From Aristolochia californica (Eukaryota > Streptophyta > Magnoliopsida > Piperales > Aristolochiaceae), in NCBI GenBank assembly GCA_029961685.1, contig JARWKL010000007.1, positions 13,215,013 through 13,279,012 on the forward strand: a stretch of DNA of 64,000 nt. The letters are read 5' to 3'. The translations under genes and the position numbers were made by a program. This document shows positions 46,421-57,196 of this stretch, piece after piece. The notes under the pieces are model-generated. The model saw only the letters and a program-made list of their open reading frames with translations. It did not search any database and was not told the DNA's origin. Every line of letters begins with the position of its first letter. The stretch's first letter is position 1.

Positions 46421-49400
46421 TTATATATTTCATTTTCCTTTCTATAATTCATCTTTCTTTCTATAATTCATCTTTCTTTCCACATTTTCATTTTAATTCA
46501 ATATTTCGTTTTTTTAATTCATCTTTCTTTCTGTTTTACATTTTACTTTCTATATTTCATCTTTCTTTCTACATTTCCATTAACTTTCTAAATATCTTCA
46601 CACTTTCTATATTTCATTTTACCTTCTTTCTATCTTTCATTTTAGATTCTATCTTTCATCCTTCTTTCTTTATTTCATGTTACTCTCTATACTTCATCTT
46701 TCTTTATATATTTCATTTTACTTTCTACATTTCATTATACTTTCTATATTTCATCTTTCATTCTATATTTCATTTTACTTTCTTTATTTTAACCTTCCTT
46801 CTATATTTTATTTTACTTTCTATATTTCATCTTTCTTTCTAAATTCCATTTTACTTTCTATATTTAATTTTTCTTTCTGTATTTCTTTTTACTTTCTATA
46901 TTTCATTTTCGTTTCTATATTTCATCTTTCTTTCTTTATTCCATGTTACTTTCTATATATCGTTTTTCTTACTATATTTCATTTTACATTCTATATTTTA
47001 TTTCCTTTCTATACTTCATCATTCTTTCTGTATTTCATTTTACTTTCTATAATTCATCTTTCTTTTTTTATTTTATTTTACTTTCTATATTTCATCTCAC
47101 TTTCTGTATTTTATCTTACTTTCTATTTTTCATCTTACCTTCTATTTTTCATTTTACTTTCTATATTTCATCTTCTTTCTACATTTCATTTTACTTTCTA
47201 TAATTCAACTTTCTTTCTATATTTTATCTTTCTTTCCATTTTTCCTTTTTTTTCAATATTTCATTTTATTTTATTTTTTTCTTCTTTCTTTCTATATTAC
47301 ATTTTACTTTCTATATTTCTTTTTTCTTTATATATTTCATTTTACTTTCTATTTTTCATATTTCATTCTATATTTCATTTTACTTTCTTTATTTTAACCT
47401 TCTTTCTATATTTTATTTTACTTTCTATATTTCATCTTTCTTTCGGTATTTCATTTTACTTTCTATATTTCATCTTTCTTTCTATATTTTATTTTACTTT
47501 CTATTTTTCATCTTACTTTCTATTTTTCATTTTACTTTCTATATTTCAACTTCTTTCTATATTTCATTTTCCTTTATATAATTCATCTTTCTTTCTATAA
47601 TTCATCTTTTTTTCCATATTTCCTTTTTCTTTCAATATTTCATTTTTTTTTATTTCATCTTTCTTTCTATATTACATTTTACTTTTTATATTTCATCTTT
47701 CTTTATAAATTTCTTTTTACTTTCTACATTTCATTTAGCTTTCAATGTTTCATATTTCTTTCTATATTTCATTTTACTTTCTTTATTTTAACCTTTTTTC
47801 TATATTTCATTTTACTTTCTATATTTCACCTTTCTTTCTTTAATTCATGTTACTTTCTATACATCATTTTTTTACTATATTTTATTTTACTTTCTATATT
47901 TCATCTTTCTTTATAAATTTCATTTTACTTTTTATATTTCATCTTTCTTTCTATATTTCATTTTACTTTCTATATTTCATCTTTCTTTCTATATTTCATT
48001 TTATTTTCTATATTTCAACTTTCTTTCTTTATTCCACGTCACTTTCTATATATCGTTTGTCTTACTATATTTTATTTTACATTCTATATTTTATTTTCCT
48101 TTCTATACTTCATCATTCTTTCTGTATTTCATTTTACTTTCTATAATTCATCTTTCTTTTTTTATTTTATTTTACTTTCTATATTTCATCTCACTTTCTA
48201 TATTTTACCTTACTCTCTATTTTTCATCTTACCTTCTATTTTTCATTTTACTTTCTATATTTCATCTTCTTTCTACATTTCATTTTACTTTCTATAATTC
48301 AACTTTCTTTCTATATTTGATCTTTCTTTCCATTTTTCCTTTTTCTTTCAATATATCATTTTATTTTATTTTTTTCTTCTTTCTTTCTATATTTTTTTTC
48401 TTTATATATTTCATTTTACTTTCTATATTTCATATTTTATTCTATATTTCATTTTGCTTTCTTTATTTTAACCTTCTTTCTATAGTTTATTTTACTTTCT
48501 ATATTTTATCTTTCTTTCTAAATTTCATTTTACTTTCTATATTTAAACTTTCTTTCGGTATTTCATTTTACTTTCTATATTTTATCTTTCTTTCTATATT
48601 TTATTTTACTTTCTATTTTTCATCTTACTTTCTATTTTTCATTTTACTTTCTATATTTCAACTTCTTTCTATATTTCATTTTCCTTTCTATAATTCATCT
48701 TTCTTTCTATAATTCATCTTTCTTTCCATATTTTCTTTTTCTTTCAATATTTCATTTTTTTATTTCATCTTTCTTTCTATATTACATTTTACTTTCTATA
48801 TTTCATCTTTCTTTATATATATTTTTTTACTTTCTATGTTTCATATTTCTTTCTATATTTCATTTTTCTTTCATTATTTTAACCTTCTTTTTATATTTCA
48901 TTTTACGTTCTTTTTTTCACCTTTCTTTCTTTAATTCATGTTACTTTCTCTACATCATTTTTTTTACTATATTTTATTTTACTTTCTATATTTCATCTTT
49001 CTTTATAAATTTCATTTTACTTTTTATATTTCATCTTTCTTTCTATATTTTATTTTACTTTCTCTATTTCATCTTTCTTTCTATATTTCATTTCACTTTC
49101 TACATTTCATCTTTCTTTCTATATTTCATTTTTGTTTCTATATTTCATCTTTCTTTCTTTATTTCATGTTACTTTCTATATATCGTTTTTCTTACTATAT
49201 TTCATTTTACATTCATCTTTCTTTCTTTATTTTATTTTACTTTCTATATTTCATCTCACTTTCTCTATTTTATCTTACTTTCTATTTTTCATCTTACCTT
49301 CTATTTTTCATTTTACTTTCTATATTTCATCTTCTTTCTACATTTCATTTTACTTTCTATAATTCAACTTTCTTTCTATATTTTATCTTTCTTTCCATTT

Positions 49401-52400
49401 TCCTTTTTCTTTCAATATTTCATTTTATTTTATTTTTATTTCTTCTTTCTTTCTATATTACATTTTACTTTCTATATTTCATATTTCTTTATATATTTCA
49501 TTTTACTATCTATTTTTCATCTTTCTTTCCATATTTCTTTTTTCTTTCTATACTTCATTTTTTTTATTTCATCTTTCTTTCTATATTACATTTTACTTTC
49601 TATATTTCATCTTTCTTTATATATTTCTTTTTACTTTCTAAGTTTCATATTTCTTTCTATATTTCATTTTACTTTCTTTATTTTTACCTCTTTTTATATT
49701 TCATTTTACGTTTTATTTTCACCTTTCTTTCTTTAATTCATGTTACTTTCTATATATCATTTTTTTTACTATATTTTATTTTACTTTCTATATTTCATCT
49801 TTCTTTATAAATTTCATTTTACTTTTTATATTTCATCTTTCTTTCTATATTTCATTTTACTTTCTGTATTTCATCTTTCTTTCTATATTTCATTTCACTT
49901 TTTATATTTCATCTTTCTTTCTATATTTCATTTCACTTTCTATATTTCATCTTTCTTTCTATATTTCATTTTAGTTTCTATATTTGATCTTTCTTTCTTT
50001 ATTTCATGTTACTTTCTATATATCGTTTTTCTTACTATATTTCATTTTACATTCTATATTTCACTTTACATTCTATATTTCATTTTCCTTTTTATACTTC
50101 ATCATTCTATCTGTATTTCATTTTACTTTCTATAATTCATCTTTCTTTCTATATTTTATTTTACTTTCTATATTTCATCTGACTTTCTATATTTTATCTT
50201 ACTTTCTATTTTTCATCTTTCTTTCTATATTTTATTTTACTTTCTATTTTTCATCTTACTTTCTATTTTTCATTTTACTTTCTATATTTCAACTTCATTC
50301 TATATTTCATTTTCCTTTCTATAATTCATCTTTCTTTCCATATTTCCTTTTTCTTTCAATATTTCATTTTTTTATTTCATCTTTCTTTCTATATTACATT
50401 TTACTTTCTATATTTCAACTTTCTTTATATATTTCTTTTTACTTTCTATGTTTCATTTTTCTTTCTATATTTCATTATACTTTCTTTATTTTAACCTTCT
50501 TTTTATATTGCATTTTACGTTCTATTTTTCACCTTTCTTTCTTTAATTCATGTTACTTTCTATACATCATTTTTTTTACTATATTTTATTTTACTTTCGA
50601 TATTTCATCTTTCTCTATAAATTTCATTTTACTTTTTATATTTCATCTTTCTTTCTATATTTCCTTTTACTTTCTATATTTCATCTTTCTTTCTATATTT
50701 CATTTCACTTTCTATATTTCATCTTTCTTCCTATATTTCATTTTAGTTTCTATATTTCATCTCACTTTCTATATTTCATCTTACTTTCTATTTTTCATCT
50801 TACCTTCTATTTTTCATTTTACTTTCTATATTTCATCTTCTTTCTACATTTCATTTTACTTTCTATAATTCAACTTTCGTTCTTTATTTTATCTTTCTTT
50901 CCATTTTTCCTTTTTCTTTCAATATTTCATTTTTTTATTTTTATTTCTTCATTCTGTCTATATTACATTTTACTTTCTATATTTCATCTTTCTTTAGATA
51001 TTTCATTTTACTTTCTATATTTCAAATTTCATTCTTTATTTCATTTTACTTTCTTTCTTTATTTTATTTTACTTTCTATATTTCATCTTTCTTTCTATAT
51101 TTTATTTTACTTTCTATATGTAATCTTTCTTTCTGTATTTCATTTTTCTTTCTATATTTCATCTTTCTTTCTATATTTTATTTTACTTTCTATTTTCCAT
51201 CTTACTTTTTATTTTTCATTTTATTTTCTATATTTCAACTTCTTTCTATATTTCATTTTCCTTTCTATAATTCATCTTTCTTTCCATATTTCCTTTTTCC
51301 TTCAATATTTTTTTTATTTCATCTTTCTTTCTATATTACATTTTACTTCCTCTATTTCATCTTTCTTTATATATTTTATTTTACTTTCTATGTTTCATAT
51401 TTCTATCTATATTTCATTTTACTTTCTCTATTTTAACCTTCTTTCTATATTTCATTTCACTTTCTATTTTTCATCTTTTTTTCTTTAAATCATGTTACTT
51501 TCTATACATCATTTTTTTACTATATTTTATTTTACTTTCTATATTTCATCTTTCTTTATAAATTTTATTTTACTTTTTATATTTCATCTTTCTTTCTATA
51601 TTTCATTTTACTTTCTATATTTCATCTTTCTTTCTATACTTCATTTCACTTTCTATATTTCATCTTTCTTTCTATATTTCATTTTAGTTTCTATATTTCA
51701 TTTTTCTTTCTTTATTTCATGTTGCTTTCTATAGATCTTTTCTCTTACTATATTTCATTTTACATTCTATATTTTATTTTACTTTCTATACTTCATCATT
51801 CTTTCTGTATTTTATTTTACTTTCTATATTTCATCTTTCTTTCTTTATTTTATTTTACTTTCTATATTTCACCTCACTTTCTATATTTCATCTTACTTTC
51901 TATTTTTCATCGTACCTTCTATTTTTAATTTTACTTTCTATATTTCAACTTCTTTCTACATTTCATTTTACTTTCTATAATTCAACTTTCTTTCCATTTT
52001 CCCTTTTTCTTTCAATTTTTCCTTTTTCTTTCAATATTTCATTTTATTTTATTTTTATTTCTTCTTTCTTTCTATATTACATTTTACTTTCTATATTTCA
52101 TCTTTCTTTGGATATTTCATTTTACTTTCTATATTTCATATTTCATTCTATATTTCATTTTACTTTCTTTATTTTAACCTTCTTTCTATATTTTATTTTG
52201 CTTTCTATATTTCATCTTTCTTTCAAAATTTTATTTTACTTTCTATATTTCATATTTCTTTCTGTATTTCATTTTACTTTCTATATTTCATCTTTCTTTC
52301 TATATTTTATTTTACTTTCTATTTTTCATCTTACTTTCTATTTTTCATTTTACTTTCTATATTTCAACTTCTTTTTATATTTCATTTTCCTTTCTATAAT

Positions 52401-53309
52401 TCATCTTTCTTTCCGTATTTCATTTTTTTATTTAATATTTCTTTCTATATTACATTTTACTTTCTATGTTTCATCTTTCTTTATATATTTCTTTTTACTT
52501 TCTATGTTTCATATTTCTTTCTATATTTCATTTTACTTTCTTTATTTTAACCTTCTTTCTATATTTCATTTTACTTTCTATTTTTCACCTTTCTTTCTAT
52601 AATTCATGTTACTTTCTAAACATCATTTTTTTACTATTTTTTATTTTACTATCTATATTTCATCTTTCTTTCTATAATTCATATTTCTTTCCATATTTCC
52701 ATTTTCATTCAATATTTCATTTTTTTATTTCATCTTTCTTTCTATATTTCCTTTTACTTTCTATATTTCATCTTTCTTTCTACATTTCCTTTAACTTTCT
52801 AAATATCTTCGCACTTTCTATATTTCATTTTAGTTTCTATATTTCATCTTTCGTTCTTTATTTCATGTTACTGTCTATATTTCATCTTTCTTTATATATT
52901 TTATTTTACTTTCTATATTCCATTATACATTCTATATTTCATATTTCATTTTATATTTCATTTTACTTTCTTTATTTTTACCTTCTTTCTATATTTTATT
53001 TTACTTTCTATATTTCATCTTTCTTTCTAAATTTCATTTTACTTTCTATATTTAATCTTTCTTTCTGTATTTCATTTTACTTTCTATATTTCATCTTTCT
53101 TTCTATTTTTCATCTTACTTTCTATTTTTCATTTTACTTTCTTTATTTTAACCTCTTTCTATATTTCATTTTCCTTTCTATAATTCATCTTTCTCTCTAT
53201 AATTCATCTTTCTTTCCATATTTCTTTTTCTTTCAATATTTCATTTTTTTGTTTCATCTTTCTTTTATATTACATTTTACTTTCTATATTTCATCTTTCT
53301 TTATATATT

Positions 53310-55772
53310 TCTTTTTACTTTCTATATTTCAGTTAACTTTCTATGTTTCATATTTCTTTCTATATTTTATTTTACTTTCTTTATTTTAACCTTTTTTCTA
53401 TATTTCATTTTACTTTCTATATTTCACTTTTTTTCTTTAATTCATGTTACTTTCTATACATCATTTTTTTACTATATTTTATTTTACTTTCTATATTTCA
53501 TGTTTCTTTATAAATTTTATTTTACTTTTTATATTTCATCATTCTTTCTATATTTCATTTCACTTTCTTTATTTCATCTTTCTTTCTGTATTTCACTTCA
53601 CTTTCTATATTTCATCTTTCTTTATATATTTCATTTTAGTTTCTATATTTCATCTATCTTTCTTTATTTCATGTTACTTTCTATAGATCGTTTCTCTTAC
53701 TATATTTCATTTTACATTCTATATTTTATTTTGCTTTCTATACTTCATCATTCTTTCTGTATTTCATTTTACTTTCTATATTTCATCTTTCTTTCTTTAT
53801 TTTATTTTACTTTCTATATTTCACCTCACTTTCTATATTTCATCTTACTTTCTATTTTTCATCATCCCTTCTATTTTTAATTTTACTTTCTATATTTCAA
53901 CTTCTTTCTACATTTCTTTTTACTTTCTATAATTCAACTTTCTTTCCATTTTCCCTTTTTCTTTCAATTTTTCCTTTTTCTTTCAATATTTCATTTTTTT
54001 TATTTTTCTTTCTTCTTTCATTCTATATTACATTTTACTTTCTATATTTCATCTTTCTTTAGATATTTCATTTTACTTTCTATATTTCATATTTCATTCT
54101 ATATTTCATTTTACTTTCTTTATTTTAACCTTCTTTCTATATTTTATTTTACCTTCTATATTTCATCATTCTTTCTAAATTTTATTTTACTTTCTATATT
54201 TAATCTTTCTTTCTGTATTTCATTTTACTTTCTATATTTCATCTTTCTTTCTTTATTTTATTTTACTTTCTATTTTTCATCTTACTTTCTATTTTTCATT
54301 TTACTTTCTATATTTCATTTTCCTTTCTATAATTCATCTTTCTTTCTGTAATTCATCTTTCTTTCCATATATCCTTTTTCTTTCCATATTTCATTTTTTT
54401 TATTTCACATCTCTCTCTATATTACATTTTACTTTCTATATTTCTTCTTTCTTTGTATATTTCTTTTTACTTTCTATGTTTCATATTTCTTTATATATTT
54501 CATTTTACTTTCTTTATTTTAACCTTCTTTCTATATTTAATTTTGCTTTCTATTTTTCATCTTTCTTTCTTTAATTCATGTTACTTTATATACATCATTT
54601 TTTTACTATATTTTATTATACTATCTATATTTCATCTTTCTTTGTAAATTTTATTTTACTTTTTATTTTTCATCTTTCTTTCTATATTTCATTTTACTTT
54701 CTATATTTCGTCTTTCATTCTATATTTCATTTCACTTTCTATATTTCATCTTACTTTCTATATTTCATTTTAGTTTCTATATTTCATCTTTCTTTCTTTA
54801 TTTCATGTTACATTCTATATATCATTTTTCTTACTATATTTTATTTTACATTCTATATTTTATTTTACTTTCTATACTTCATCATCCTTTCTGTATTTCA
54901 TTTTACATTCTATATTTCAATATTCTTTGTTTATTTTATTTCACTTTCTATATTTCATCTGACTCTCTATATTTCATCTTACTTTCTATTTTTCATCTTA
55001 CCTTCTATTTTTATTTTACTTTCTATATTTCATCTTCTTTCTTCTACATTTCAATTTACTTTCTATAATTCAGCTTTCTTTCTATATTTTATCTTTCTTT
55101 CCATTTTTCCTTTTTCTTTCAATATTTTATTTTATTTTATTTTTATTTATTCTTTCTTTCTATATTTCATCTTTCTTTAGATATTTCATTTTACTTTCTA
55201 TATTTCATATTTCATATTTCATTCTATATTTCATTTTACTTTCTTTATTTTAAACTTCTTTCTACATTTTATTTTATTTTCTATATTTCATCTTTCTTTC
55301 TAAATTTCATTTTACTTTCTATATTTAATCTTTCTTTCTGTATTTCATTTTAGTTTCTATATTTCATCTTTCTTTTTATATTTTATTTTACTTTCTATTT
55401 TTCATCTTACTTTCTATTTTTCATTTTACTTTCTATATTTCAACTTCTTTCTATATTTCATTTTACTTTCTATAATTCATCTTTCTTTCCATATTTCCAA
55501 TTTCATTCAATATTTCATTTTTTTTATTTCATCATTCTTTCTTTTTTACATTTTACTTTCTATATTTCATCTTTCTTTCTTAATTTTATTTTACTTTCTA
55601 TATTTCTTCTCACTTTCTATATTTCATCTTACTTTCTATTTTTCATCTTACCTTCTATTTTACATTTTACTTTCTATATTGCATCTTCTTTCTACATTTC
55701 ATTTTACTTCCTATAATTTAACTTTCTTTCTATAGTACATTTTACATTTTATATTTCAACTTTCTTTAGATA
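53310..55772 (+). repeat. Higher-order satellite block, copy 3, truncated at the virus junction
   Basis: It shares with the 42.2-kb block the cagttaactttctatg marker (about 53,328), the catatatcc variant (about 54,365), the tattctttg/tcactttc region (about 54,915) and the ctatagtacattttac stretch (about 55,730, compare 44,690). The offset is near 11.12 kb. Part of it (about 53.6-54.0 kb) instead resembles 39.6-40.0 and 51.7-52.1 kb, so it is a mosaic. In copy 2 the array continues after tttctttagata; here it stops at that point, at 55,772. Confidence 0.72.
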
Positions 55773-55804
55773 AAAATGAAAGTTTTATATTTAATTGTTA
55801 TCAG
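55773..55804. other. Satellite/virus junction sequence
   Basis: These 32 bp match neither the 19-bp satellite nor any viral segment visible here. Satellite homology stops after tttctttagata at 55,772; the 137-bp viral repeat starts at 55,805. The right part (55,793-55,806) resembles the primer-binding site with one mismatch. It may be filler DNA from end joining or a remnant of viral leader. Confidence 0.7.
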
Positions 55805-55806
55805 AG
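55793..55806 (+). other. Degenerate primer-binding-site-like motif
   Basis: aattgttatcagag differs at one base from aattggtatcagag at 55,947-55,960, which includes the start of the real primer-binding site. It lies directly at the satellite/virus junction, in the same orientation. It could be microhomology used in joining, or a mutated remnant of a second PBS. The bases that follow (attgac) do not match, so I do not call it functional. Confidence 0.45.
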
Positions 55807-55941
55807 ATTGACAGAAGGCAAGTAAAAGGGAAAACAGGCAGAGAATTACTTTAACTTACTACTGATTTATTCACAATAGCATAAAAGTACTTACAATAAA
55901 CTCCAAGAAGTAAAAGCACACGAGTAGGCAACCTTGAAGAC
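55805..55941. repeat. 137-bp direct repeat, left copy (viral poly(A)-signal region)
   Basis: Identical over 137 bp to 57,060-57,196 and in the same orientation (constant offset 1,255). At the right copy the sequence continues into the viral promoter, so it belongs to the transcribed region just downstream of the promoter, read on the minus strand. It holds AATAAA on the minus strand at 55,866-55,871. Homology stops sharply at both ends (satellite-side filler on the left, PBS leader on the right). Confidence 0.95.
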
Positions 55942-55949
55942 GCTGTAAT

Positions 55950-55966
55950 TGGTATCAGAGCCATGG
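55950..55966 (+). promoter_or_regulatory. tRNA-Met primer-binding site (minus-strand DNA priming)
   Basis: TGGTATCAGAGCCATGG matches the complement of the 3' end of plant initiator tRNA-Met, the primer used by Caulimoviridae and many plant LTR retrotransposons. By convention it marks position 1 of a pararetrovirus genome. It precedes the movement-protein ATG by about 440 nt in the same orientation, a normal leader arrangement. Its orientation is opposite to the main viral copy. Confidence 0.92.
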
Positions 55967-56091
55967 AAGGCTAATTCTTGAATACCCAGGTATGAAGTAA
56001 ACTAGTTATAAATTTTTTATATTTTAATCATCAGGAGAGTTAACTTAGTTCGTAATGTTATAATGGTTTACTATTCATCTTCGTTCTTGTT

Positions 56092-56166
56092 ATGATATGG
56101 GACGTCACCCAAGTCGCGTTGAGGTATGCCCGTGTTGCCGTTGCCGTGGATAGGCGTAGGCGTTGA
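56092..56166 (+). other. Leader sORF (24 codons) in a GC-rich island
   Basis: ATG at 56,092 and TGA at 56,164 enclose 24 codons ending in an Arg-rich stretch. A second ATG at 56,097 in another frame gives 18 codons with a Cys-rich end (CPCCRC). The region has short internal repeats (gttgccgttgccg, taggcgtaggcg) and is far richer in GC than the rest of the leader. I do not claim that either peptide is made; such uORFs usually act on translation of the downstream ORF. Confidence 0.35.
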
Positions 56167-56392
56167 AGGGCCGCTATACTCCTAAATCGTTGACAGACGT
56201 GTATCTGATCAAGAAGATGATGAACAGTAATTAGATTATGATATTAGGAATCAAAGTTTGCTTTGTTCATGATTAGCATATAATAAGTTTATACTATGTT
56301 TACTTCATACTAGGATATTCCCCCTTCTGGTTCTCTTTTACCACTCTTAGTTGTAGTGTAATTTAGTCATTGTTTTTTTTTTCAATTTACAT

Positions 56393-57109
56393 ATGGCATC
56401 CAGTAGTAGGAGTACTGGCTCAGTTAAGAATGCATCTCTGGTTGAATATAAAGTTCAACAACAATTGAATGATTGGACAATTCCGTCCATAAAACCCACA
56501 TCAATATACAAGAAAGGAACTTTTACCCTTTCTAGTACCATGGGAATTAAAACCATGGAGCAAACAATCAATCTTGAAAATCAAGATTCAACTCTAAAAT
56601 TATTAGAGTTAACAGATCTCAATAAGTATCTCGCCGATACTGAGAAGAAGTATATGCATATTGGATGCATACAGATTGCGTTCAAACCCTTGACCTTACT
56701 AGGGATGAACACATGTCTGCAGGCCATACTTAGAGATGGTCGATGTTTGGATTGGAAACCCTCATTAATGGGTATAGTGGAAACAAGTCTCAGTAGGGGA
56801 CCTGTTTACTTTAATGTCCATCCAAATCTTACCCTATCATTAACAGATAGGAATTTATTAGAATCTGTCCAATTGAGGATTCTAATACAGGGATACAATT
56901 TTATTCCTGGAACTGAAACCATTGCTGTTATAGCAAGGATTCATTTCAAAATTATGAATACCTTAGTCCCTAAGGTATTACACTTACCAGATCAAGGTAA
57001 GACTGTTTTGATCGAGACCGATCTCATGAGTGCTAATATTGCCACTCCAAGAAAGAAGAAGATTGACAGAAGGCAAGTAAAAGGGAAAACAGGCAGAGAA
57101 TTACTTTAA
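56393..57109 (+). pseudogene. Movement protein, 5' part, truncated and fused to foreign sequence
   Basis: The 238-codon frame starts at an ATG after a leader and PBS. Residues 1-220 are viral movement protein of the 30K superfamily, the class that opens plasmodesmata for cell-to-cell spread; the GPVYFNVHPN segment and surrounding beta-strand-like region (about residues 100-185) are the recognisable core. The last 122 bp of true homology (56,932-57,053) match the minus-strand movement-protein copy at 63,879-64,000 with one difference seen (Val versus Ile). After Arg220 the match ends at 57,053; six filler bases follow, then the 137-bp repeat read in antisense supplies an 18-residue basic tail that is not viral protein. 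The other copy continues another 128 residues past this point, so more than a third of the protein is lost. Probably non-functional. The + strand offers AATAAA at 57,150, so a transcript could end there. Confidence 0.9.
56932..57053 (+). repeat. Inverted repeat with 63,879-64,000 (movement-protein overlap)
   Basis: 122 bp of the + oriented MP fragment are the reverse complement of the last 122 bp of the window, with a single mismatch seen. The match probably continues past the right edge. It shows that both pieces come from the same or nearly the same virus and are close in age. Confidence 0.93.
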
Positions 57110-57196
57110 CTTACTACTGATTTATTCACAATAGCATAAAAGTACTTACAATAAACTCCAAGAAGTAAAAGCACACGAGTAGGCAACCTTGAAGAC
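57060..57196. repeat. 137-bp direct repeat, right copy
   Basis: Identical to 55,805-55,941. On the minus strand it follows the viral TATA box by roughly 50 nt and contains the poly(A) signal, so it is the original location of this sequence in the viral genome. On the + strand it provides the 3' end of the chimeric movement-protein frame. Confidence 0.95.
57121..57126 (-). terminator. Viral poly(A) signal AATAAA
   Basis: AATAAA on the minus strand about 120 nt downstream of the TATA box. In Caulimoviridae the signal sits shortly after the transcription start, is ignored on first passage, and is used on the second, giving a terminally redundant pregenomic RNA. The spacing fits. An unrelated AATAAA on the + strand lies at 57,150-57,155. 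Both are duplicated in the left 137-bp copy. Confidence 0.7.

Larger units (their letters stand above)
1..55772. repeat. 19-bp AT-rich satellite array (about 55.8 kb)
   Basis: The whole stretch is a degenerate tandem repeat with a 19-bp unit near ATTTCATTTTACTTTCTAT or ATTTCATCTTTCTTTCTAT. The two forms largely alternate, giving a 38-bp dimer; at 19 bp per unit this is roughly 2,900 copies. The + strand is T-rich with C and A and very little G. Recurrent marker variants include catgttactttctatac, atatcgtttttcttac, ctaaatatcttcgcac and tttctttagatattt, and these show larger duplications. The consensus contains no TAA, TAG or TGA on the + strand. Since 19 is not a multiple of 3, all three frames stay open for long distances and give a peptide with a 19-residue period rich in F, I, S, Y and L. 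I treat these frames as non-coding. No gene, RNA gene or non-satellite insertion is visible. Whether the array is pericentromeric, subtelomeric or interstitial cannot be told. Confidence 0.96.
55942..56392 (+). other. Viral leader with short upstream ORFs (451 bp)
   Basis: This is the stretch between the direct repeat and the movement-protein ATG. It contains the PBS and several very short ATG-initiated frames: 55,963-55,974 (3 codons, overlapping the PBS), 55,992-56,000 (2 codons), and two overlapping frames at 56,092-56,166 and 56,097-56,153. Short-ORF-rich leaders are typical of Caulimoviridae and are known in some members to work with ribosome shunting. A poly(T) run ends just before the MP start. 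No large hairpin was worked out by eye. Confidence 0.75.

Noticed and set aside
1503..55180. Dozens of open frames of 60-340 codons rich in Phe, Ile, Ser, Tyr and Leu that look like multi-pass membrane proteins
   Set aside because: They are translations of the 19-bp satellite, which lacks stop codons on the + strand. The peptide period is 19 residues (3 x 19 bp), frames overlap freely, and no start context, intron or domain supports coding.
1..55772. CRISPR-like array or telomeric repeat
   Set aside because: Units are contiguous without unique spacers, and the motif is unlike the plant telomere repeat TTTAGGG. It is a satellite in a eukaryotic genome.
55950..55966. tRNA-Met gene
   Set aside because: Only the 17 nt complementary to the tRNA 3' end are present; there is no cloverleaf. 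It is a primer-binding site.
57060..57196. Pair of LTRs of an LTR retrotransposon (with 55,805-55,941)
   Set aside because: The repeats are only 137 bp, lie in antisense to the primer-binding site between them, lack TG…CA ends, and enclose just part of a movement-protein gene. No integrase domain occurs in the RT ORF.
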